From: Leptospira kanakyensis
GTDB taxonomy: Bacteria > Spirochaetota > Leptospiria > Leptospirales > Leptospiraceae
Assembly (NCBI RefSeq): GCF_004769235.1
Contig: NZ_RQFG01000005.1
Location: 1,458,794-1,522,793, forward strand
Direction of reading: 5' to 3'
Length of the DNA stretch: 64,000 nucleotides
Made by a program: the position numbers and the translations under genes. The notes under the pieces are model-generated. The model was not told the origin of the DNA, searched no databases, and saw nothing but the letters and a program-made list of their open reading frames with translations. Below are positions 1 through 9,282 of this stretch, one piece after another (the first letter of the stretch is position 1; every line of letters starts with the position of its first letter).

Positions 1-907
1 CATACTCTATGACAAATAAAATGTCCTTTGACCTTTCCCCACCTTCGGCAACACGAAGGGCCTTTTGAATCGCAGTGCTGTCATAAGAAGTTTCTTTTTC
101 CTGGTCTACCAAGTAACTGAAAGCCTGCATGATGAGTAGGATGGTTACAAAGGAAATTCCTACAATTTTCACCATAAAGGTAGTTCGTTCACTACTATTA
201 TTGATAAAGGTAATTGTGATGATGAAAAAAGTTAAAGTGAACAATAATACAAGTGCTGTGAGGTAAGTGGAACGTTCCATCGCGCCATCACGACTCATCA
301 CGTTAGTGATGTTTGGTACAACAGCTGCAATGAGTGCTGCAATCAACATAATGAAAAGAGTTCCTCGTTTATCCTTAGTTAGATGTAAGATTCGGTAACC
401 AGGAAGAACAAGGAAGTTGATGAATGAATAGGCTGCGATGAATAAACTTAAGATCCGACTTGCACCTTCGGAGTTAAAATCCCAATGGTGGGCCGTGAAG
501 TGGTATTTTCTTTCTCCTTGTGATACAGTGACAAGGAACCAAAGAACCACAACAATGGCGATTGCATGAAGGATTGCGAGCATGATGGATGCTGCTTTTT
601 TATCTTCGTTGTCAGGAAATCGAAAGAAGAACTGACCGAAATGTGTGATCCCAAAGATAATAAAACCACCTGTGATCCAACGATGGTAGGATGCGATGGG
701 ATGGTAGTAAAACGCACCTAAAAGGTATCCAAACTGAAACAAACACAAAAATAGGCAGGCAAGGGCCATGTGTTTGGTGGCAACGGTTTTGTCTTTTAGC
801 GAGAAAAAGAAAGTAGTCAAGACCGCAAGGAGGACAGTGACAATTAAACTACCGAATGTATAATAATTTGTTAGTATGTGGTCAACGGATAATATGCTTT
901 CACTCAT
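1..907 (-). CDS. Multi-pass membrane sensor protein, N-terminal part (runs off the left edge)
   Basis: Read from the complement, an open frame starts with ATG at 907 (MSESILSVDHILTNYY) and continues off the window, giving 302 residues without a stop. It has about seven or eight hydrophobic helices (roughly residues 18-38, 47-67, 78-98, 107-128, 150-170, 183-200, 215-238, 246-266), followed by a soluble stretch beginning after LVDQEKETSYDS. In Leptospira this layout is usual for the sensory half of 7TM receptors carrying a C-terminal cyclase, SpoIIE phosphatase or kinase domain. The output domain lies outside the window, so the activity cannot be named. The gene lies 122 bases downstream of the rlpA-like gene on the same strand, with a stem-loop between them. 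Confidence 0.75.
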   Translation of the reverse strand, partial: MSESILSVDHILTNYYTFGSLIVTVLLAVLTTFFFSLKDKTVATKHMALACLFLCLFQFGYLLGAFYYHPIASYHRWITGGFIIFGITHFGQFFFRFPDNEDKKAASIMLAILHAIAIVVVLWFLVTVSQGERKYHFTAHHWDFNSEGASRILSLFIAAYSFINFLVLPGYRILHLTKDKRGTLFIMLIAALIAAVVPNITNVMSRDGAMERSTYLTALVLLFTLTFFIITITFINNSSERTTFMVKIVGISFVTILLIMQAFSYLVDQEKETSYDSTAIQKALRVAEGGERSKDILFVIEY

Positions 908-982
908 AGGGTCTTCTAGTTGCTAATTTAATACGAAATCGTAACAGGAGGAACGACGAAATCAATTCATTTTCCTACCTTC

Positions 983-1015
983 CCGAGCAATTCGGCGGAA
1001 CCACCAATTGCCCGG
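983..1015 (-). terminator. Stem-loop between the RlpA-like gene and the membrane sensor
   Basis: On the minus strand CCGGGCAATTGGTGG pairs with CGCCGAATTGCTCGG around a three-base loop. The RNA stem is about 14 bp with G-U wobbles and one bulge. There is no U-run after it, so it may be a weak or Rho-assisted terminator or a processing site. Confidence 0.45.
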
Positions 1016-1029
1016 AAAAAGGGGAAATT

Positions 1030-1914
1030 TTAACGATTTGCGATGAAACAATCAATCCCATCGTATTTCAATTTTGATTTGAGAGATTCAGCTTTTGTGC
1101 GGTCTGCAAAATCCCCAACTTGAACTACAAACTTTCCATCTCTTGGAGTTACGAACACAGCTTGGTTGTATTCAGATTTCATGTTTTCTTGGTATTTGAT
1201 TGCTCTTTCTTTTTCCTGAAACACTCCCACTTGAACGGTGAATCCCTTCCCAGCTGCGATAGGTTTCACGGCACCAGGTTTTACCGGTGTGAGTTTTTCT
1301 GGTTTTGCTGGAGCATCATCTAAAAGGTCTGCATCATCTAAGTCATCAGCGAGATCGTCTTCACCTTTTTTGAGAACTTTGATTCCAACTTTAGTAATCC
1401 CTTTATCTTTAAACTCTAATAGTTCTGCAGTTTTTTCGGATACATCAACAATACGTTCGTCTACAAATGGCCCACGGTCATTGATGCGGACAACGGCTTC
1501 TTTGTTGTTTTCTAAGTTTTGAATTTTGACCACACTTCCAATTGGCAGTGTTCTATGAGCACCAGTCATTTTCATTCGATCAAAAGGTTCACCACTGGCA
1601 GTGGGACGACCTTGGAATTTTTGTCCATACCAAGAGGACAAACCAACTTCATCAAACTGGTCTGCCGGTTTTTTTGTTGGGATGGCGGCAGTAGCAACAG
1701 GAGCTGCATTTTTGGAATTAGAATCTAAATCATCAATGATGGAACGAGCCACTGGGTCTTCCGACTTAGTGTTACTCGCCTGTTTTGACTTCTGAGAACG
1801 TTCAAAAAATATATCTTCCGGATCACCGGAAGCACTGTAATCTCTGCGGGTAGCATCTGCCGAACTGCAGGATACCAGCCACAATATCATGGATATAAAC
1901 ATGAGTCTTTGCAT
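1030..1914 (-). CDS. rlpA: RlpA-like septal ring lytic transglycosylase lipoprotein with SPOR domain
   Basis: 294 residues. A lipoprotein signal (MQRLMFISMILWLVSC, lipobox LVSC) is followed by an acidic and Ser/Asn-rich linker. A double-psi beta-barrel comes next (about residues 90-180; GLSSWYGQKFQGRPTASGE, then RINDRGPF and IVDVS). A C-terminal SPOR domain follows (about 222-294, FTVQVGVFQ and FVVQVGDF). RlpA proteins cleave denuded glycan strands, and SPOR domains bind such glycan at septa, so an envelope-anchored role in cell separation is expected. An upstream in-frame ATG at 2109 exists, but the ATG at 1914 is preceded by AGAGGAAAGGGGAAAGTT and starts directly with the signal peptide, so it was chosen. 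The gene diverges from the TPR gene at 2024. Confidence 0.9.
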   Translation of the reverse strand: MQRLMFISMILWLVSCSSADATRRDYSASGDPEDIFFERSQKSKQASNTKSEDPVARSIIDDLDSNSKNAAPVATAAIPTKKPADQFDEVGLSSWYGQKFQGRPTASGEPFDRMKMTGAHRTLPIGSVVKIQNLENNKEAVVRINDRGPFVDERIVDVSEKTAELLEFKDKGITKVGIKVLKKGEDDLADDLDDADLLDDAPAKPEKLTPVKPGAVKPIAAGKGFTVQVGVFQEKERAIKYQENMKSEYNQAVFVTPRDGKFVVQVGDFADRTKAESLKSKLKYDGIDCFIANR

Positions 1915-2023
1915 AACTTTCCCCTTTCCTCTGGACTCTTGTGTGTACCTTTCGGAAGGTTTTTCCAATCTCGTGATAAATTTTCTTTGGGGAGATTCAT
2001 TTCTGAAACGATAATGGGTCTGT

Positions 2024-2929
2024 ATGGCACAAGAAATCCAATCTCTATTCAATGAGGCTGTCCGTTTGGAGCGAAACGGTGAGTGGGATCGTGCCGAAAT
2101 CCAATACAAAATTTTACTCGAAAAAGATCCAAATTACCATTTGGCCTTACAAAACCTAGGGGTTATTTACGCCAAACAAGGAAAACACGCAGAAGCCATT
2201 CCCTTGTTTTCTAAGGCTTATAAACTTCATACCAATGTTAAAAATTGTTATAATCTGGCAGTTTCCCTCTACAAACATGAGGAAACAGAAAAAGCGATTA
2301 GTTTTTTAAAACAAACACTTACTTTTGAAAAGAAGTTTATTTCAGCACATCTACTGCTCGCACAAGCCTATCAGAAGTTAGGCAATGATGAAAAAACCGA
2401 AGTTTATCTTACCAATGTCATTAAAATTGAACCAGACCACAAATCAGCTTTAGGAGGGCTTGCGATGTTTTATTATGAAAGGAATCGTTTTCCAGAAAGT
2501 TTAAAAATGATTGAACGTTATTTGATTCTTTATCCTGGAAATGCTCAATTAAAAATCATCCAATCCGAAATCCTCTCCAAACAGGGGCATTATAAAGCAT
2601 CTGCCACCTTACTTGCGACCATGGTAAAAGAAGATGTAGGATTTACGAATTTTAATGATAGTTTGCAAGCAGCTTGGAAAGAAGAAGATGGAGTGGCTCA
2701 CGAAAGTTTGGCTCGGATCCAAACCAAAGCAAAAAAGAAATTAAAAGAATTCCAAACCAAATTAGAGCTTTCAAAAGAAAACCCAGAAGAGTTTTCTCCT
2801 CCCGATGCACAAGAGGCTTTGGATTTAAGTTTGTTATATCTTTTCAATGGCAATCCAGAAAAAGCGATGCAATATTTGGTATTTGCGCAAAAGATGAAGG
2901 AAACCACAGATCCAGACAGGCCATCTTAG
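2024..2929 (+). CDS. TPR-repeat protein, cytoplasmic
   Basis: 301 residues without signal peptide or membrane segment. Tetratricopeptide repeats cover about residues 5-190; typical helix pairs are WDRAEIQYKILLEKDPNYHL and ALQNLGVIYAKQGKHAEAI. The C-terminal 100 residues are charged and helical. TPRs are protein-docking scaffolds and no partner can be deduced. The stop is one base before the TTG start of the next gene, a TPR-like lipoprotein, so the two are probably co-transcribed and may act together across the inner membrane. Confidence 0.85.
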   Translation: MAQEIQSLFNEAVRLERNGEWDRAEIQYKILLEKDPNYHLALQNLGVIYAKQGKHAEAIPLFSKAYKLHTNVKNCYNLAVSLYKHEETEKAISFLKQTLTFEKKFISAHLLLAQAYQKLGNDEKTEVYLTNVIKIEPDHKSALGGLAMFYYERNRFPESLKMIERYLILYPGNAQLKIIQSEILSKQGHYKASATLLATMVKEDVGFTNFNDSLQAAWKEEDGVAHESLARIQTKAKKKLKEFQTKLELSKENPEEFSPPDAQEALDLSLLYLFNGNPEKAMQYLVFAQKMKETTDPDRPS

Positions 2930-2930
2930 A

Positions 2931-3854
2931 TTGAAATTTCGTATCCCTTATCTTCTATTTCTTTGTTACTTTTTGTTTTTATTTGGATGTAGGTATCCCA
3001 TCGCTAAACAAGATGAATTGGAAACAGATACCTTGTTTTTGGAACTGACTGGTTCCAAGGCCACTGACTGCAATGCGGAAGGGATTCGGTTGTCCAAAAC
3101 CATTCAGTTGGACCAAGCGGAAACAGTTTGGGATCAGTGCATCCAAACCAATCCTAACGAAGTGGTTGTTCACTTAAACCGCCTTCGATTCTATTATTTG
3201 TTAGATGAATACGAACATCTCAAACAAAAAATTACAAAAGAAGCTCCTTCTCGTTCCTCTGTCACTTACACAACAATTTTAAAAGAGTTGGAAGTTCGCT
3301 TGCGAAATGAGGAAAGGGTTGTGTTGTTAGATGCACTTTCCCGACTAAAAGGTTGGGAATTGTATTCTTATGAAGAACTTGCCAATTATTATTTACAAAC
3401 AGGTAACTTTGTTTATGCGGAAGGTTATTTCAATCAGATTTTAGAAGTAGTTCCCTTCCATGAAAATGCATTGTACGGAATGGCAGACATCCAAGTCCAA
3501 AAAAGCAATTGGTATAGTTTGCTTGATTATGCAAAATCACTCGAAGTTGCAGCCAAAAAGAATCAGGAATTTCATTTTTATTTTGTAAAAGCTAATTATG
3601 AATTAGGACGTTACGAAACCGCACTCAAATGGGCGGAATCGGCGACACCAAACGAAAAAACCCAAATTAGTTTTTTAGAAGTTTGGCGTGATACTTTACT
3701 TGTTTTAAAAGATTCTCCTAGATGGGATAATCTTTTACCTTACTACCGTAAGGCGGTCGAAAGAGGATACGCTGTCCCTGAGTCCGTTTTTTTTCCTACT
3801 TTATCTAAAGAAGGAAAGGATGTAAGAAAGGCTTCTCGTTCGGGCAGAAGTTAA
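2931..3854 (+). CDS. Lipoprotein with TPR-like repeats
   Basis: 307 residues from a TTG start one base after the preceding stop. The N-terminus MKFRIPYLLFLCYFLFLFGC is a lipoprotein signal with lipobox LFGC. The rest is helical, with degenerate TPR pairs near residues 140-240 (LANYYLQTGNFVYAEGYF, FVKANYELGRYETALKWA). No catalytic motif is visible. The tight spacing to the TPR gene upstream supports a two-gene operon. It ends 36 bases from the convergent folP-like gene. Confidence 0.8.
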   Translation: MKFRIPYLLFLCYFLFLFGCRYPIAKQDELETDTLFLELTGSKATDCNAEGIRLSKTIQLDQAETVWDQCIQTNPNEVVVHLNRLRFYYLLDEYEHLKQKITKEAPSRSSVTYTTILKELEVRLRNEERVVLLDALSRLKGWELYSYEELANYYLQTGNFVYAEGYFNQILEVVPFHENALYGMADIQVQKSNWYSLLDYAKSLEVAAKKNQEFHFYFVKANYELGRYETALKWAESATPNEKTQISFLEVWRDTLLVLKDSPRWDNLLPYYRKAVERGYAVPESVFFPTLSKEGKDVRKASRSGRS

Positions 3855-3890
3855 TCTTAAACTCTCAAATCCTATTCTAAAAATTGAAGT

Positions 3891-4706
3891 TTATTCCTTT
3901 TCCTGGCATAAATTCCAAATCTTTTCTGCTTGCCTGAGCTTCAGAACGTTATGCGTTCGAATGAATGGAATTTTATATCTTAAAAGATGAAGTTCGCAGG
4001 CCAAGGTGGCAAATTCTCTATCTGGAATGGGTAATTCGCCGAGTACATTTCCAAGAAAAGATTTTCTAGAAACTCCTACCATGAGCCTAGGAAATTCTAG
4101 TTTTAAAATTTCCAATTCTTGCAGGACTCGAAAAGAAACCATTGGATCTTCACTTAAGAAAAAACCCATACCTGGATCGAAGTAGAGAGCGGATTCGGGA
4201 ATGTCCATGGCAACTAAATCAGAGCGGCGATCCCGAAAGAAAGTTTGAACCTTTCTGATTACTTTTTCTGGGGTTAAATTGGATTTACTTTTCGCAATAT
4301 TTCTGTTATGCGAATGCATGATGATGAGTTTTAGCTCCGGGTGCTTTTTGATGTAGGAACTTAAAAAATCACGGTCACCTTCATAGGTAAATCCAGTGAT
4401 GTCGTTGATACAACGCACCCCGGCTTCAATTCCTCTTTTCTGGATCTCAGGTCGGAAACTATCCAAACTGATTCGGACACCCTTAGGAACAAAATGTCGG
4501 ATTATAGGTTCTACCCGTCTCCATTCCTCTTCCTCAGAAACTAAACTTGCATTGATGTTAGATGACTGACCGGAGACATCCAACCAATCCGCTCCTTCCT
4601 GTAAAAGTTTGTTTCCTTGGTTGATTGCATCATCCGGGTTCAGGAACTTTCCCCCGTCACTAAATGAGTCTGTGGTAATGTTTAAGATTCCGAAGATTTC
4701 GGCCAT
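3891..4706 (-). CDS. folP: Dihydropteroate synthase (divergent FolP)
   Basis: 271 residues. FolP condenses 6-hydroxymethyl-dihydropterin diphosphate with p-aminobenzoate. The TIM-barrel signature is readable: GILNITTDSFSDGGKF at the N-terminus, ISLDSFRPEI (pterin-binding Asp), CINDITG (Asn), YFDPGMGF (Asp), VGVSRKSFLG (catalytic Lys) and IRTHNV (Arg, His). The normally invariant GGESTRPG loop is replaced by SGQSSNINA, so the STRP residues near p-aminobenzoate are lost. It may therefore be an unusual FolP or a FolP-like paralogue. No folate-pathway neighbour is present. The start ATG at 4706 places the first conserved strand at residue 5, as usual for the family. Confidence 0.8.
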   Translation of the reverse strand: MAEIFGILNITTDSFSDGGKFLNPDDAINQGNKLLQEGADWLDVSGQSSNINASLVSEEEEWRRVEPIIRHFVPKGVRISLDSFRPEIQKRGIEAGVRCINDITGFTYEGDRDFLSSYIKKHPELKLIIMHSHNRNIAKSKSNLTPEKVIRKVQTFFRDRRSDLVAMDIPESALYFDPGMGFFLSEDPMVSFRVLQELEILKLEFPRLMVGVSRKSFLGNVLGELPIPDREFATLACELHLLRYKIPFIRTHNVLKLRQAEKIWNLCQEKE

Positions 4707-4758
4707 GAATGAGAAGGATTATCGGTAAACCTCCCCCTAAAAGCCTTATTTTTCCCTT

Positions 4759-4800
4759 GGCAGAAAATTCCGAACTGCCGATACATAGGAGAGACGGCAG
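4759..4800 (+). promoter_or_regulatory. Possible translational switch: alternative hairpins around the ribosome binding site
   Basis: Three short segments can pair two ways. GGCAG (4759-4763) can pair with CTGCC at the start of CTGCCG (4775-4780). The same CTGCCG can instead pair perfectly with CGGCAG (4795-4800), which touches the ATG at 4801. The second pairing places the Shine-Dalgarno sequence AGGAGAG (4787-4793) in its 14-base loop. The alternatives exclude each other. Function is inferred only. Confidence 0.35.
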
Positions 4801-6813
4801 ATGAAAAAATACCTTATTTCCTTAATCATTTTGGTTTTCCCACTTCTGGCCCAACCTTTACCTAAAGTGAAGGACGTAAGGTTTTATCAGCCTCTTAACA
4901 CTCAAAATGTGGAATACAACCCCATCATTTCTCCCACGGGTAGGTATTTGGTTTTCCAATCCAACCGCCCGGGTGGTGAGGGAGGGATGGACATTTGGAT
5001 TTCAGAGAATTTAAGTTTTCCTGACCGAATGAAATTGCCTGTTTGGTCACCTCCCAAAAATTTTCGCGAACTAAATACTACGAATTTTGAAGGTATGTTT
5101 TCTATCCTTTTTGATGAAGAAGAAAAACCGTACGAATTGTACTTCACGTCTGTTCGTGATAAATCACAAGCCGATCCTAAAAAAAACCGTGAAGGTTATG
5201 ATGGCCTCAACTTATATTATACAAAAATAAATCCTAGAACGGGGCTTTGGTCTGTACCCATTCACTTGAATGAAGTGAACTCACATTTTGAAGATAAAAT
5301 GCCTGCCGTTTCACCTGATGGTTGTTCTATGGTATTTTCCTCCAACCGCCCGGGTGGGATTGGCGGATTTGACCTTTGGATTTCCAAAAGAGAACCGTCG
5401 ACAGTTACTAAAGAAACAAATCCCGATAAACCTAAAATTAGATGTAGGGATGGGGTTTGGCAAAAACCAATTTCTGTAGGAACAACCGTGAATACAAAGG
5501 ATGATGAAATTAGTCCTAGTTACCACTGGGATGGATTACGACTGTATTTTAGTTCCAATCGTGAAGATAAAAATCGTAAATTTAGTTTTTATTATAGCGA
5601 GTACAATAGTTCACAAAATTATTTTGAAACACCTATCCTTTTAGGTTCTCCGTTTAATACCAAACAACAACTGTCAGGCGAATCTACTGGATTTCCTTTT
5701 GATACTCCAGCCGATTATTCTACTTATAGTCTTTGGGAAGAAAGTGATAATGAAGGGATTTCGGCCACCTTTGATGATCTGTGGTTTTATTTTTCTTCTA
5801 ACCGTCCAGGCGGAGAAGGCCAATTTGACATTTACCGCACCATGGTTCCTGAGGACTTACGTCGTACTTATGAATTTGTTTTCCGTGGTTTAGTTCTGGA
5901 TGGATCTGAAGCCATTATGATTGGTCTGGATGCCACACTGAAAATTTATGATGATACAAGACCCATCCAAGTGATTACTTCGAAACGGATTGGTGGGGAT
6001 CTTAGCACCTCTGATGCAGAGAATTTTAGAACCACAATTAAAACTGGGAAATTATACCGAGTGGAAGTGTCTTCGCCCGGATTCCATCCGACCGAACTGC
6101 TTTTGGATTTGAGAGGGAACGTAGGAAAGGATAAGGAACAATATTCTCAAATCATTCTACAACCCATCCGTCCGACGAAAGACGAACGACCTGACAAAAC
6201 CATCCAAGGAATCCGATTCATCGTTAAAGACAAAAAAACAGATTTGGTGATTCCGAATGCCATTTGTTATTATTTTGATGATCTAACCCGAAAAGGAAAA
6301 TCCTTAGAATCTAAAGATAGCCGTTTTGATTTAGAAAAATCTCCGACCATGGATTTTGAAATTTTAGTAAGAGCCAAAGGGTTTAAGGAAGAAACCTTCC
6401 TTTTTTCCAAAGACAAAATTTCTTCTATGGAAGGGAAAGAAACCGTCCTTTACCTCCGAAATTTAAATGACTTTGACAGTTTGTACAATACAATTATTTA
6501 TTTCCCGTTCAATGAACGAACGTTGAGTGATGAAGATAAGAAAAAATTGGATCTTTTTGCTGACTTCCTCATCCAACATAAAAATGAAAAAGTTGAAATT
6601 GGTGGACATACTGATAATGTAGGGAATAAGGAATACAATATCAGTTTGAGTGAAGATAGGGCACTTTCTGTGTATCAATACTTACGACTGAAAGCTGTTC
6701 CTAAGGAGCGAATGAAAGTGCAGGCGTACCATTATTCGCAACCGATAGCAGAGAATGAAACGGAAGAAGGAAGATCACGAAATAGACGTGTGAATTTCAA
6801 AAAAATAGATTAG
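4801..6813 (+). CDS. OmpA-family protein with PD40 (TolB-like) beta-propeller repeats
   Basis: 670 residues. A signal peptide (MKKYLISLIILVFPLLAQP) is followed by four PD40/WD40-like blades marked by repeated S(S)NRPGGEGG..DIW/Y motifs (about residues 40-350). A middle region suggests carboxypeptidase-regulatory-like or Ig-like strands (about 355-555). The C-terminal OmpA domain (about 565-670) carries IYFPFNERTLSDED, GGHTDNVGNKEYN and SRNRRV, the peptidoglycan-binding signature. Such proteins link the outer membrane to peptidoglycan, and the propeller resembles that of TolB. It is three bases upstream of the PilZ-like gene, probably in one operon. Confidence 0.88.
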   Translation: MKKYLISLIILVFPLLAQPLPKVKDVRFYQPLNTQNVEYNPIISPTGRYLVFQSNRPGGEGGMDIWISENLSFPDRMKLPVWSPPKNFRELNTTNFEGMFSILFDEEEKPYELYFTSVRDKSQADPKKNREGYDGLNLYYTKINPRTGLWSVPIHLNEVNSHFEDKMPAVSPDGCSMVFSSNRPGGIGGFDLWISKREPSTVTKETNPDKPKIRCRDGVWQKPISVGTTVNTKDDEISPSYHWDGLRLYFSSNREDKNRKFSFYYSEYNSSQNYFETPILLGSPFNTKQQLSGESTGFPFDTPADYSTYSLWEESDNEGISATFDDLWFYFSSNRPGGEGQFDIYRTMVPEDLRRTYEFVFRGLVLDGSEAIMIGLDATLKIYDDTRPIQVITSKRIGGDLSTSDAENFRTTIKTGKLYRVEVSSPGFHPTELLLDLRGNVGKDKEQYSQIILQPIRPTKDERPDKTIQGIRFIVKDKKTDLVIPNAICYYFDDLTRKGKSLESKDSRFDLEKSPTMDFEILVRAKGFKEETFLFSKDKISSMEGKETVLYLRNLNDFDSLYNTIIYFPFNERTLSDEDKKKLDLFADFLIQHKNEKVEIGGHTDNVGNKEYNISLSEDRALSVYQYLRLKAVPKERMKVQAYHYSQPIAENETEEGRSRNRRVNFKKID

Positions 6814-6815
6814 TT

Positions 6816-7940
6816 ATGATCAATCGTGTAAAAATTCATTTCGACCAAGAACGAGAGTACCTTCCGTTGGAAGCAGTACGTGTTTTACCTGAGTTTTTCA
6901 AACAAATGATGGGTGGAAATGGATTGTTTCTAAAAGGTTATGATACTTTGATTCGCGTGAAATTCAAAGGAGAACGACCGGATGGGGCACATATTTGGGA
7001 ATTAGAAACTATCCCTGAATTAATCGAAACAATTTTTACGATCCAGGCCACACCTCAGTTTCACGTCGAAGTGGATTATGAATTAATCAATCAAAAGGAC
7101 AACCTCCTTCTCGGCAAAGTCATTGATAGAAGACAAACTTATGCAACTAGACAAGATCCCAGAAATGAAAAGGTTCGAGGGAATGCTGTTGCTTCTAATT
7201 TTTTAGTTGCAAAAACAAATATCGATTTTTCAAAACTAACAGGAGTTAGTTCCCAGGTAATTCTTTCTGATATCCAACGGAATGTTCTAAAAAATTATCC
7301 GCAGTCAAAAGTGGTATTTCTTTCTGGATCAACTCATAGTGATGAAATTGATCTAATGAAGGAACATAAAAAACCAATTTTTATTTTAGATACAGAAACA
7401 TTTGAATCTTTTCCTTCTGAAGATGTGTTTGATCCTAAAAAAACATTCGAAGACGAGTTTTTGTTGGATGATAAAATCCAAGAATACAAAAAGAAAAAAA
7501 TAGGTTCTTATATTTATTTTCCTTTATTCATTCAAATGAAAGACATGCATTTTTTTGCATATCTTTCGTTAGAAACAGAAAGGCCAGGGATTCCTGGTGA
7601 AGTTTTGGAACTGTTTAAAGAGGTTGAACGTACGTTTCAAGAAAGAATTATGGACTCAAACACCCATATTCTTGATGTCAAACAAAACGTACTCAACGTT
7701 TCCAGGGGTGGAGTTGCCTTGGAAGTTAACGATATGGAAATTATCAAAGCACTGAAAGTGAAACCAACATTTACCCTGGATATCAATTTCAAATTGCAGG
7801 CACCGATTCGGATGGCGATAGAATTACGACATTTGGAAGAGGTGAATGATTTTTATCGATTGGGTGGAAGGATCACGGGTGTCAGCGGAGATAAAAAAGC
7901 CAAAGAGATTTACCACAGTCTCATCGACTTTTTTGGCTGA
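6816..7940 (+). CDS. PilZ-like domain protein of a Leptospira-type family
   Basis: 374 residues with no signal peptide. The C-terminal 100 residues look like a PilZ beta-barrel: VLNVSRGGVALEV near residue 290 resembles the (D/N)xSxxG motif, and RLGGRITG occurs near the end. The usual upstream RxxxR c-di-GMP motif is not evident. The N-terminal part is alpha/beta with no recognised motif. The layout resembles the Leptospira family I recall as DUF1577, and the gene at 22409-23581 has the same architecture. A role in c-di-GMP or second-messenger sensing is inference. Confidence 0.6.
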   Translation: MINRVKIHFDQEREYLPLEAVRVLPEFFKQMMGGNGLFLKGYDTLIRVKFKGERPDGAHIWELETIPELIETIFTIQATPQFHVEVDYELINQKDNLLLGKVIDRRQTYATRQDPRNEKVRGNAVASNFLVAKTNIDFSKLTGVSSQVILSDIQRNVLKNYPQSKVVFLSGSTHSDEIDLMKEHKKPIFILDTETFESFPSEDVFDPKKTFEDEFLLDDKIQEYKKKKIGSYIYFPLFIQMKDMHFFAYLSLETERPGIPGEVLELFKEVERTFQERIMDSNTHILDVKQNVLNVSRGGVALEVNDMEIIKALKVKPTFTLDINFKLQAPIRMAIELRHLEEVNDFYRLGGRITGVSGDKKAKEIYHSLIDFFG

Positions 7941-7968
7941 TCTTACGCGGGTTCAATAGGGGCCAAGA

Positions 7969-9282
7969 TTGAAAGAACAAAAACTAACGACAGAAAACTA
8001 TAAAGGCACTCGGGATTTTTACCCTGAGGATATGCGCCTTCGAAACTACTTATTTTCGGTGATGAAAGATGTCGCCAGATCCTATGGATATGAAGAGTAT
8101 GATGGCCCTATGGTGGAATCTTTGGATTTATACCGAGCTAAAACGGGCGAAGAAATTGTAGGGAAACAAATTTATAATTTTATCGATAAGGGAGATCGTG
8201 AGGTTGCGATCCGACCTGAGATGACACCAACTGTCGCTAGGATGGTAGCAAAAAAATTGCGCGACCTTCCTCGTCCCATTCGTTGGTTTTCCATTCCTAA
8301 CCTTTGGCGATACGAACAACCGGGCCATGGTCGCCTTCGTGAACATTGGCAATTGAATGTGGACATGTTTGGTGTGACAAGCCAGAAGGCCGAATTAGAA
8401 ATTTTATCTTTGGCTTGTGATATTCTTTTTGCATTTGGAGCCAAAAGGAATAGTTTTAAAGTTACAATTTCTCACAGATCACTTCTCGACGAATTTTTGT
8501 TAGATGGTCTAAAGGTAAGTCCAAACCAAGCGCATGAAGTTTCTAAAATTTTAGATAAAAAAAATAAAATTACGGAAGATGAGTATATTGCTCTTGTTTC
8601 AAAAACCATTCCTAATGATCCAACAGCAGTATCAAAGATAAACTTGTTTCTTGCTGCCACCACAGATACTCTCGGTCAAATTCCTGGAATCAAAGATGAA
8701 ACTAGAAACACAATCCAAACATTGTTTGAGGATTTAAAAACCATTGGATTAGAGGATATTGTTTATTTTGACCCTTCAGTTGTAAGAGGTTTTGATTATT
8801 ATACGGGTTTTATTTTTGAAATTTTTGACACTTCTCCACAAAATAAACGTTCGTTATATGGTGGTGGAAGGTATGATAATTTAATTGGTTTGTTTTCCAA
8901 TGAAGAACTTTCTGGAATTGGGTTTGGTCTTGGGGATGTAACTCTTCAAAATTTTTTAACTGCACACAATTTATTACCAAATTTTGTGAATGATTCCACC
9001 GTTTACATTCCTCTTTTAGATGAGTCTTCCTTTGCAGAAAATCATAACTTTGCAAAGGAACTACGAAAAGAAAAGATTGCCGTAGAGGTTTCTTTACTTT
9101 CTCAAAAAATGGGGAAACAACTTTCTTATGCAGAGAAAAAAGGGTACCGCTGGATTTTACTTCGTGGTGAAGATGAAATCAAAGCAGGCACTGTGACATT
9201 AAAAGATATGGCAACTCGCAACCAATGGACTTCTTCTTTTTCGGAAGCACTTCAAAAGATAAAAGAAGAGCTTTCTAAATGA
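7969..9282 (+). CDS. hisS: Histidyl-tRNA synthetase
   Basis: 437 residues. It charges tRNA-His with histidine. Class II motifs are present: KGTRDFYPEDMRLR at the N-terminus, RPEMTPTVARM (motif 1/2 region), RWFSIPNLWRYEQPGHGRLREHWQLNVDMFG (split across motif 2), RGFDYYTGFIFE (the HisA-type histidine motif) and YGGGRYDNL with GIGFGLGD (motif 3). A C-terminal anticodon-binding domain covers about residues 335-437. The TTG start at 7969 is preceded by AGGGG with good spacing. The last codon overlaps the start of the PAP2 gene by four bases. Confidence 0.95.
   Translation: MKEQKLTTENYKGTRDFYPEDMRLRNYLFSVMKDVARSYGYEEYDGPMVESLDLYRAKTGEEIVGKQIYNFIDKGDREVAIRPEMTPTVARMVAKKLRDLPRPIRWFSIPNLWRYEQPGHGRLREHWQLNVDMFGVTSQKAELEILSLACDILFAFGAKRNSFKVTISHRSLLDEFLLDGLKVSPNQAHEVSKILDKKNKITEDEYIALVSKTIPNDPTAVSKINLFLAATTDTLGQIPGIKDETRNTIQTLFEDLKTIGLEDIVYFDPSVVRGFDYYTGFIFEIFDTSPQNKRSLYGGGRYDNLIGLFSNEELSGIGFGLGDVTLQNFLTAHNLLPNFVNDSTVYIPLLDESSFAENHNFAKELRKEKIAVEVSLLSQKMGKQLSYAEKKGYRWILLRGEDEIKAGTVTLKDMATRNQWTSSFSEALQKIKEELSK

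Noticed and set aside
1947..1964. ACCTT-TCGG-AAGGT hairpin followed by TTTT between rlpA and the TPR gene
   Set aside because: The stem is only five base pairs and lies in a divergent leader where no plus-strand transcript needs ending; kept out of the feature list.
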